The notes under the pieces: model-generated | Told to the model about the DNA's origin: nothing | Database searches by the model: none | The model's input: only the letters and a program-made list of their open reading frames with translations | Shown: positions 1 through 5,033 of the stretch, one piece after another | Position numbering within the stretch: the first letter of the stretch is position 1 | Layout: every line of letters starts with the position of its first letter | Assembly: GCA_963169475.1 (NCBI GenBank) | Contig: CAUJFT010000067.1 | Span: forward strand, 1-5,033 | Reading direction: 5' to 3' | DNA length: 5,033 nt | Origin: Bacteroidota bacterium | GTDB lineage: Bacteria > Bacteroidota > Bacteroidia > J057 | Made by a program: the position numbers and the translations under genes

Positions 1-1
1 A

Positions 2-169
2 AATATATATGGAGGAGCGGTGTCTCTCGGGCATCCTTTAGGCGCGTCTGGGGCAAGAATTATCGTTACTTTGCTCAATATTTTACAGCAAGAAGGTGGA
101 AAATACGGAGCAACCGGTATTTGTAATGGAGGAGGTGCAGCTTCGGCTCTTGTTTTTGAAAGATTGTAA
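2..169 (+). CDS. Thiolase (acetyl-CoA acetyltransferase family), C-terminal fragment
   Basis: This is the last 55 codons of a thiolase; the rest lies before the window. Thiolases condense two acyl-CoA molecules (biosynthetic type) or cleave 3-ketoacyl-CoA with CoA (degradative type) in the cytoplasm. Two C-terminal signatures are visible. GHPLGASGAR (visible residues 10-19) carries the conserved active-site His (codon 32-34). CNGGGAASALVFE (visible residues 41-53) carries the C-terminal catalytic Cys (codon 122-124), which acts as acid/base in the family. The protein ends Arg-Leu-TAA, the normal end of the family, so the 3' end is intact. The CNGGG(A/G) form is typical of acetyl-CoA C-acetyltransferases, but the fragment is too short to separate AtoB/PhaA-like from FadA-like enzymes, so no symbol is given. 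The gene converges on pbpC and is followed 10 bp later by a hairpin terminator. Confidence 0.95.
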   Translation, partial: NIYGGAVSLGHPLGASGARIIVTLLNILQQEGGKYGATGICNGGGAASALVFERL

Positions 170-179
170 TTCTTAAAAT

Positions 180-220
180 AAAAAAGCTCCCCTCATATTA
201 GTGTTAAGGGGAGCTTTTTT
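180..220. terminator. Bidirectional intrinsic terminator between convergent genes
   Basis: An inverted repeat pairs 180-193 with 207-220 around a 13-nt loop (194-206). The core is GCTCCCCT/AGGGGAGC (8 bp, GC-rich), extended by six A-T pairs. The right arm ends in a run of seven T (215-221), giving a terminator for the thiolase transcript on the + strand. The left arm begins with an A-rich run (175-185, one T), which is a U-tract when read on the - strand, so the same hairpin can end the pbpC transcript, whose stop codon is 26 bp away. The structure is seen directly; bidirectional activity is inferred from symmetry and position. Confidence 0.92.
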
Positions 221-246
221 TATACTATCCCCTCCCCTACTCCTTT

Positions 247-2640
247 CTAATAAATTCTAACTCTCGTTTTGACCTCTGTCTTTCGTCCTTTATCATCAAT
301 ACAAGTAATTACGTTGCCTCCGGGTTCTGGGGTAATGAACACCTTTTCATCTTTGGGTGTGGTCTTGATAAATATCCCATTCACGTACCAATGAAGATTA
401 GTAACAGAGGCTCCTGCTGCCGCATGGAGCGCAATCTGCTGATTTCTACCCTTTTCAATATAATATTCATGGTTGGCGGCAGGAGAAATAATCTTAGGAC
501 CTTCTCCCGATATTTTTGCAGGGCACAAGGAGAAATGTGGAGGTGGCATTTTTATTCCGATAAGCTCTGTACGCATCCAAAGTGATATTGCTGGTTCATA
601 AACAGGATACTTTTTACGAATAAACCCCTCAGAAGGGCAACAAACCGGACAATAAAGGTAACGCTCATCTGGACTAATCGTAAGTTCCTGGTATAGATTA
701 CAAGGCATCAGAGAGGAAATATTTCGAATATAAAAATCCGAAACCTTCTGGGGACAAGTTTCTGGAGAAGGTAACATTCCGGTTTCTGCACAAACCATTC
801 TTTCTTGTATAGACTCCGGACGGTCAAACCATTTTTTTTGAGGGTTAAAATCAATGGCATTAAAAATGTCTAACAGCAGCGGCATAGCGATTTCTGCGCC
901 TGTCAGTTCTGGTACTCCGCTCCCGTCCATATTTCCCGTCCAAATCCCAATAGTATAACGCGGGGAATAACCAATCGCCCAAGCATCTCTTTTCCCGTAA
1001 GAAGTTCCTGTTTTCCACGCTATCTTTGGGGCTTTTGAATCATTTATATAATTTTGAGGTAAATCAGGTCTTTCCAAGTCAGAAAGAATATTTCCAATTA
1101 AATAAACAGAAGCTGGAGAAAATAAGGTGACTCCATTTTGAGAACTCTTCGGCTTCGATTTCAGGTAAACTAATGGGTACATTTTCCCTTCATTGGCAAA
1201 GCAGGTGTAAAAGCGGGTAATTTCTTCAAGTGTAACCCCGCATCCTCCAAGAGCTAAGGAGTAACCCAATGTATTGCGTCTTTTTTTTACATCTGAAAAA
1301 CCGGCTTTTTCTAACATATTAGCAAAGGATTCAAAACCAATTTGGTCTAAAAGCCAAATAGGAGGGAGGTTTAGGGAATGGGCAAGAGCCTCATGGACGG
1401 TTACTAATCCCCTAAAACGAAGGTCGAAATTATCGGGAGTATATCCACTAAAATTAGCCGGAATATCTGGCAATTTCATCTTAGGAGTAATGGTCCCCCT
1501 ATCAAATCCCATAGCATAAATGACGGGTTTAAGGGCGGAACCGGGTGAACGATAAGAGGTAATTCCATTTACTTGCCCTTTCGCTTGATTATTATTAAAA
1601 TCGGCTGACCCGCAATAAGTAATTACTTCATGCGTATGATTATCCACAATCAGTACAGCACCATTGGTAACTCCAAATTCAGAAACTCTCTTTATATGTT
1701 CGGCAAGAAGCCCTTCTGTTATTTTTTGGGTTTTAATATCAATGGTTGTATAAAGCGCAGTATCTCCTTCTTTGGTGTGCAAATACTGACAAAGATGAGG
1801 GGTTTCTGGTTTTATTTGAAATCGCATAGCAGAAACAGGTTCAGTAGTAGCGGCAACTAAGGCTTTCTCCGGAAAAATCTTATCTTTTTTCATCTTTTGA
1901 ATCCAAACATTCCTGAAATGGATAGTTTTGTCCACTTTTCTATCCGGTCTAAGTGCGTTAGGATGATTAGGCACAACCGCAAGCATGATACATTGGGAAA
2001 GACTAAGTTTTAGCGGAGGGCGAAGATAATATAAATAGGAAGCAGAATGAACGCCTTCTATATTCCCTCCATAAGGCAGGTAACTAAGATACATTTCCAA
2101 AATTTCTTGCTTAGAATAGTGCCATTCGTATTGGATTGCCCTAAATATTTCGATTACTTTAGATAAATAAGTCCGCGAACGGGGCTCTACAAGCCGAACA
2201 AGCTGCATAGTTATTGTAGAAGCTCCGGAGGTTCTTTCACCAGATATAATGTTATTGAAAAAAGCTCTCATCAAAGAGACTGGATTTACTCCGTAATGAA
2301 AATAAAACCACGCATCTTCCTTGTATAGAATAGCCTTAACCATATCTGGGTTAATATCCTTGGTATGTGTTTCCAATCGCCATTTATGGTCAGCCGTCAA
2401 ATAAGCACATAGCAAATTTCCTTCTTTATCGTAAATAACCTGAGAATATTCCTTTGTTGGTGGGAGGGGAAATAATATATCTGTAATCCCCAAAAAAAAC
2501 CAGAAAAATACCAGAAAGGCAGTAAATTTCAATATTCTTTTCCTGAAAGTAGAAAGTACAAGATATTGTCGATACAGGATTTGTATCCAAGTTAAAATTA
2601 ACCTAATCCATTTAATATCGCCAAATCGACCTATTTTCAT
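247..2640 (-). CDS. pbpC: Penicillin-binding protein 1C, bifunctional murein synthase
   Basis: A 797-residue class A penicillin-binding protein of the PbpC type, anchored in the inner membrane with its enzyme domains in the periplasm. By family it polymerises lipid II into glycan strands and has a penicillin-binding transpeptidase domain; its physiological role in E. coli is poorly defined. Order of parts: basic cytoplasmic N-terminus (1-35); one membrane helix (about 36-57); GT51 domain (about 75-245) with EDAWFYFHYG (108-117, catalytic Glu108), GASTITMQL (139-147), SKVIE (160-164, second acidic residue Glu164) and KQEILEMYLS (177-186); transpeptidase domain (about 325-595) with SALK (nucleophile Ser368, Lys371), SLN (422-424) and KTGT (543-546); a Cys-rich linker (617-706); and a BiPBP_C domain (about 713-797, WYVNG at 751-755). 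The linker and tail distinguish PbpC from PBP1A/1B. All catalytic residues are present and the length is normal for PbpC. The ATG at 2638-2640 is the only plausible start: the next Met is residue 100, well past the membrane helix. No Shine-Dalgarno is visible. The gene stands alone: convergent with thiolase, divergent from the phosphatase. Confidence 0.96.
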   Translation of the reverse strand: MKIGRFGDIKWIRLILTWIQILYRQYLVLSTFRKRILKFTAFLVFFWFFLGITDILFPLPPTKEYSQVIYDKEGNLLCAYLTADHKWRLETHTKDINPDMVKAILYKEDAWFYFHYGVNPVSLMRAFFNNIISGERTSGASTITMQLVRLVEPRSRTYLSKVIEIFRAIQYEWHYSKQEILEMYLSYLPYGGNIEGVHSASYLYYLRPPLKLSLSQCIMLAVVPNHPNALRPDRKVDKTIHFRNVWIQKMKKDKIFPEKALVAATTEPVSAMRFQIKPETPHLCQYLHTKEGDTALYTTIDIKTQKITEGLLAEHIKRVSEFGVTNGAVLIVDNHTHEVITYCGSADFNNNQAKGQVNGITSYRSPGSALKPVIYAMGFDRGTITPKMKLPDIPANFSGYTPDNFDLRFRGLVTVHEALAHSLNLPPIWLLDQIGFESFANMLEKAGFSDVKKRRNTLGYSLALGGCGVTLEEITRFYTCFANEGKMYPLVYLKSKPKSSQNGVTLFSPASVYLIGNILSDLERPDLPQNYINDSKAPKIAWKTGTSYGKRDAWAIGYSPRYTIGIWTGNMDGSGVPELTGAEIAMPLLLDIFNAIDFNPQKKWFDRPESIQERMVCAETGMLPSPETCPQKVSDFYIRNISSLMPCNLYQELTISPDERYLYCPVCCPSEGFIRKKYPVYEPAISLWMRTELIGIKMPPPHFSLCPAKISGEGPKIISPAANHEYYIEKGRNQQIALHAAAGASVTNLHWYVNGIFIKTTPKDEKVFITPEPGGNVITCIDDKGRKTEVKTRVRIY

Positions 2641-2666
2641 AATTAAGACAATTTGAATCGTTTTTA

Positions 2667-2678
2667 GGTATTAATACC
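2667..2678. promoter_or_regulatory. 12-bp perfect palindrome upstream of pbpC (possible operator)
   Basis: GGTATTAATACC is identical to its reverse complement. It lies 26 bp before the pbpC start codon in the divergent intergenic region, where a regulator or the transcription start of pbpC could sit. No clear TAnnTTTG-type promoter is visible for pbpC on the - strand of this region, so the position relative to a promoter is unknown. Function is a guess; a 12-bp AT-rich palindrome can occur by chance. Confidence 0.25.
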
Positions 2679-2829
2679 CTTATTCTGTTTGATTGTTTGC
2701 TTTTTGAAAAGAGAATAGGGAGAAATAACATTTTTTAGTATGAAACCCAAAAACCTTTAGTGCCTCTGCAAAAGATTTTCTTTTTTGCATTTATTTTTAA
2801 AACTTTATAGGAAATAAATAGCTAAATAC

Positions 2830-2837
2830 TAACTTTG
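2830..2837 (+). promoter_or_regulatory. Bacteroidota-type -7 promoter element for the phosphatase gene
   Basis: TAACTTTG matches the Bacteroidota primary-sigma -7 consensus TAnnTTTG at all six fixed positions. It ends 21 bp before the ATG at 2859, so transcription would start around 2842-2846 and leave a short leader of about 13-17 nt. The -33 element (TTTG or TTG) is poor: the nearest candidate is TTTA at 2804-2807, with a 22-nt spacer. The leader has no Shine-Dalgarno, as is common in this phylum. This promoter probably also drives ftcD by read-through. Confidence 0.65.
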
Positions 2838-2858
2838 CAGATTCATTGAATAGGGTTT

Positions 2859-3323
2859 ATGAAGATATTAATGGTTTGTCTTGGAAATATATGTCGCTCC
2901 CCCATGGCAGAGGTTATTATGAGGGCTATCATTGATAGGGAGGGCTTAGATTGGGAAGTGGACTCTGCTGGTACTGAATCTTTTCATATAGGGAAACCGG
3001 CTCATTCCGGAACGATAAAAGTTTGCCAAATCAATGAGTTAGATGCTTCCACTCATATTGCTCGTCAGTTCAAGAGTAATGATTTTGAATCCTATGATGT
3101 AATATATGCACTCGCTACCGATGTTTATAGCGAGATTAGACGCTTTGCAAAACACCCCGAACAGATGAGCAAGGTAAAGTTAATTATGAAGGAGCTTTAT
3201 CCAGATAGAAACCTTTCAGTAAAAGATCCTTATTATGGTACCGAAAAGGATTTTCATCAGGTATATGAAGTGCTTGTAAATCTTTGTGAAACCATCATGC
3301 TAAAATATAGATACCCTAAGTAA
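2859..3323 (+). CDS. Low-molecular-weight protein tyrosine phosphatase
   Basis: A 154-residue cytoplasmic enzyme of the low-molecular-weight phosphotyrosine phosphatase family, of usual length. It hydrolyses phosphotyrosine through a cysteinyl-phosphate intermediate. The P-loop CLGNICRS is at residues 7-14: Cys7 is the nucleophile, Arg13 binds phosphate, and Cys12 occupies the place of the second Cys that protects the nucleophile by disulfide formation in this family. The general acid is Asp123 in the DPYYG loop (123-127). SAGTES (36-41) and the HIARQF stretch (66-71) are further family landmarks. Arsenate reductases of the same fold share the CxGNxCRS loop but not the DPYYG tail, so phosphatase is preferred. 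The segment normally reading hydrophobic-Met-Asp-x-x-N is ALATDV here (84-89), so the conserved Met-Asp and Asn are replaced. No partner tyrosine kinase or polysaccharide export gene is in the window, so the substrate is unknown. ATG is the first start after the -7 element, and the P-loop begins six residues in, which fixes it. Confidence 0.94.
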   Translation: MKILMVCLGNICRSPMAEVIMRAIIDREGLDWEVDSAGTESFHIGKPAHSGTIKVCQINELDASTHIARQFKSNDFESYDVIYALATDVYSEIRRFAKHPEQMSKVKLIMKELYPDRNLSVKDPYYGTEKDFHQVYEVLVNLCETIMLKYRYPK

Positions 3324-3329
3324 ATTAAT

Positions 3330-3347
3330 ATTAAATGTACATTTAAT
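3330..3347. promoter_or_regulatory. 18-bp perfect palindrome between phosphatase and ftcD
   Basis: ATTAAATGTACATTTAAT is identical to its reverse complement over all 18 bases. It starts 6 bp after the phosphatase stop codon and ends 24 bp before the ftcD ATG. As RNA it could form only a weak 7-bp A-U stem around a GUAC loop with no T-run after it, so it does not look like an intrinsic terminator. A dimeric-regulator operator for ftcD is the more natural reading. Inside it, TACATTTA (3338-3345) is one base off the TAnnTTTG promoter element, so an ftcD promoter overlapping the palindrome is possible but unproven. Confidence 0.35.
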
Positions 3348-3371
3348 TCCTTATCAAAAAATTATTGTAAA

Positions 3372-5033
3372 ATGAAAAAAATTATTGAATGTGTTCCTAA
3401 TTTTAGTGAAGGAAGGGACAATGCGATTATACAAGCAATCGCGTATAGCATTAAAAGTGTAGAAGGAGTAAAATTATTGGAAGTAGATCCGGGAGTTTCT
3501 ACGAACAGAACAGTAATGACTTTTGTAGGAGAACCAGAAAGAGTAATCATTGCTGCGTATAATGCCATTAAAACCGCTTCGGAATTAATCGATATGCGTA
3601 AACATCATGGCGAACATCCGCGTATGGGAGCTACAGATGTTTGTCCGTTAGTGCCGGTTTCAGGAATTACCGTAGAAGAAACTGTACAATATTCGCATAT
3701 CCTTGCTGAAAAGGTAGGGAATGAATTAAATATTCCGGTTTATATGTATGAATTCTCTACAAGCAGCGAGCCAAGAAAAAACCTTGCCGACATCCGTGCC
3801 GGAGAATATGAGGGCTTTAGACAAAAATTATTTTTGCCGGAGTGGAAGCCAGATTATGGTCCCCTAGTATTTAATGAAACTGCCGGGCAAACGGTAATTG
3901 GGGTAAGAGATTTTCTTGTTGCCTACAATATAAACCTAAATACAAGGTCTGTAAAAAGGGCTAACTCTGTGGCTTTTGATATTCGTGAGAAAGGAAGAGT
4001 CAAAACAATAGATGGCTCCCCTAATGGGAAACCCATTCTTGACGAGGAAGGAGAACCCCTAAGAATACCCGGAACTTGTAAGCATGTAAAGGCAATTGGC
4101 TGGTATATAGAGGAGTATGGAATTTCTCAGGTATCTTGTAATCTCACGAATATCATAGAAACTCCACTCCATGTTGTGTTTGAAGAGGCAGTAAAATCAG
4201 CTTTTCATAGAGGACTTCGGGTAACAGGCTCTGAACTCGTGGGGCTTATTCCGAAAAAATGCCTTTTAGATGCGGGCAGCTACTTTCTGGAAAAACAAAA
4301 ATTATCTTCAGGTGTATCCGAAGGAGAGTTGATTCATGTAGCAATAAAAACCTTAGGCTTAGATGAGTTAGGAACGTTTGACCCCAAGAAGAAGATAATA
4401 GAATTTTGTATGGAGGACGAAAAAGGGATAAACCTTACAGAGATGAGTGTCCGCCGTTTTAATAGCGAACTAGCCTCCGACAGTCCTGCCCCTGGCGGCG
4501 GGTCAGTAGCTGCGTTGTGTGGCGCGCTTGCGGCTTCTTTGGGAACGATGGTCGCTAATCTCTCTGCGGGCAAGAAGGGGTGGGAGAGTCAATGGAAGTA
4601 TTATAGTGATTGGGCGGTAAAAGGGCAGGAACTAAAAAACCGTTTGCTTTATTTTATCAATGAAGATACTGCGGCTTTTAATGGGGTACTTGAAGCCATT
4701 CGCCTTCCCAAAGGCACGCCAGAGGAAAAGGAAACCAGAAAAACGGCAATGCTTAAAGCAAATAAATATGCAACCCTGATTCCTTCCAATGTAATGATTG
4801 AGGCTTTTGCAGTTTATGAATTATTAGAGGCGATGATTAAAGACGGAAACCCAAATTCTGTTAGTGATGCAGGTGTCGGGGTGCTTTGTGTAGATGCAGC
4901 AATTCAGGGTACTGCAATGAATGTATTAACAAACCTTTCAGGCATTGCAGATGAGGATTTTAAAAGGGATAGTATGAAAAATGCTGAATATTATCGGAAC
5001 GAAAGCGATAAGAAAAAACAAGAATTATTAAAA
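3372..5033 (+). CDS. ftcD: Bifunctional glutamate formimidoyltransferase / formimido-THF cyclodeaminase (3' end beyond window)
   Basis: The frame is open for 554 codons to the window edge with no stop; by comparison with pig FTCD (541 residues), perhaps ten residues are missing. The enzyme moves the formimino group from N-formimino-L-glutamate, a histidine breakdown product, to tetrahydrofolate. It then deaminates the product to 5,10-methenyl-THF plus ammonia, feeding the one-carbon pool. Formimidoyltransferase domain, about 2-325: ECVPNFSEG (6-14), STNRTV (43-48) and HHGEHPRMGA (78-87), whose His82 matches the catalytic His82 of the pig enzyme; RAGEYEG (about 146-152); GSELVGLIP (about 286-294). 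Linker, about 326-355, includes LGLDELG. Cyclodeaminase domain, about 356 to end, has the glycine-rich PAPGGGSVAA (372-381) expected in the folate site. Residues about 211-236 form an insert relative to the mammalian protein, as I recall from bacterial homologues. The start aligns exactly with the pig N-terminus. The gene lies 48 bp after the phosphatase, same strand, with no strong terminator between them. No other hut gene is visible. Confidence 0.96.
   Translation, partial: MKKIIECVPNFSEGRDNAIIQAIAYSIKSVEGVKLLEVDPGVSTNRTVMTFVGEPERVIIAAYNAIKTASELIDMRKHHGEHPRMGATDVCPLVPVSGITVEETVQYSHILAEKVGNELNIPVYMYEFSTSSEPRKNLADIRAGEYEGFRQKLFLPEWKPDYGPLVFNETAGQTVIGVRDFLVAYNINLNTRSVKRANSVAFDIREKGRVKTIDGSPNGKPILDEEGEPLRIPGTCKHVKAIGWYIEEYGISQVSCNLTNIIETPLHVVFEEAVKSAFHRGLRVTGSELVGLIPKKCLLDAGSYFLEKQKLSSGVSEGELIHVAIKTLGLDELGTFDPKKKIIEFCMEDEKGINLTEMSVRRFNSELASDSPAPGGGSVAALCGALAASLGTMVANLSAGKKGWESQWKYYSDWAVKGQELKNRLLYFINEDTAAFNGVLEAIRLPKGTPEEKETRKTAMLKANKYATLIPSNVMIEAFAVYELLEAMIKDGNPNSVSDAGVGVLCVDAAIQGTAMNVLTNLSGIADEDFKRDSMKNAEYYRNESDKKKQELLK

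Noticed and set aside
391..1860. Three + strand open frames (391-585, 1274-1519, 1630-1860) inside pbpC
   Set aside because: They lie antisense within a complete, motif-rich pbpC gene, encode proteins without recognisable motifs and have no promoter or ribosome site; they are shadows.
2784..2787. TTTG as a -33 promoter element for the phosphatase gene
   Set aside because: It is 42 bp upstream of the -7 element, about twice the expected spacing.
2713..2855. GAATAGGG occurring twice (2713-2720 and 2848-2855) in the divergent intergenic region
   Set aside because: Only 8 bases, two copies, unequal context; not distinguishable from chance.
2641..2858. Small RNA, riboswitch or short peptide gene in the divergent region
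   Set aside because: No stable GC-rich folding, terminator or open frame with a recognisable start context was seen; apart from the palindrome and the -7 element the region looks like plain AT-rich leader sequence.
2859..3323. Arsenate reductase (ArsC) identity for the phosphatase gene
   Set aside because: The P-loop is shared, but the DPYYG general-acid loop near the C-terminus fits tyrosine phosphatases and no ars genes are nearby.
3362..3568. - strand open frame over the start of ftcD
   Set aside because: Antisense to the conserved N-terminus of ftcD, no recognisable family; a shadow frame.
4334..4573. - strand open frame rich in Ala and Pro
   Set aside because: Antisense to the conserved glycine-rich cyclodeaminase region; its composition simply mirrors that sequence.

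Overview
This is an ordinary chromosomal stretch of a Bacteroidota-type bacterium. The evidence is: AT-rich sequence; no Shine-Dalgarno motif before any visible start codon (pbpC, PTP, ftcD), only A/T-rich leaders; a perfect TAnnTTTG-type -7 promoter element (TAACTTTG) just upstream of the phosphatase gene; and protein types common in that phylum (PBP 1C, bifunctional FTCD with the bacterial mid-domain insert). The genus cannot be read from the sequence alone.

Layout: (1) 2-169, + strand: the last 55 codons of a thiolase (acetyl-CoA acetyltransferase family). (2) 180-220: a strong hairpin with A-run and T-run on its two sides, placed between two convergent genes and able to terminate both. 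(3) 247-2640, - strand: a complete penicillin-binding protein 1C (glycosyltransferase 51, transpeptidase, BiPBP_C tail). (4) 2641-2858: a 218-bp divergent intergenic region holding a 12-bp perfect palindrome near pbpC and the -7 element near the next gene. (5) 2859-3323, + strand: a complete low-molecular-weight protein tyrosine phosphatase. (6) 3324-3371: a 48-bp spacer with an 18-bp perfect palindrome. (7) 3372-5033, + strand: a nearly complete bifunctional glutamate formimidoyltransferase / formimidoyltetrahydrofolate cyclodeaminase that runs off the window end with no stop. The four genes serve different functions: acyl-CoA metabolism, peptidoglycan synthesis or repair, phosphotyrosine signalling, and histidine breakdown coupled to the folate one-carbon pool. 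Only PTP and ftcD are co-directional neighbours that might share a transcript.

I found no mobile element, CRISPR array, RNA gene or defence system, and no evidence of an undescribed system. The points worth a second look are small: an atypical substitution in the normally conserved Met-Asp motif of the phosphatase, a pbpC without an adjacent alpha-2-macroglobulin gene, a cysteine cluster in PBP 1C, and two perfect intergenic palindromes.
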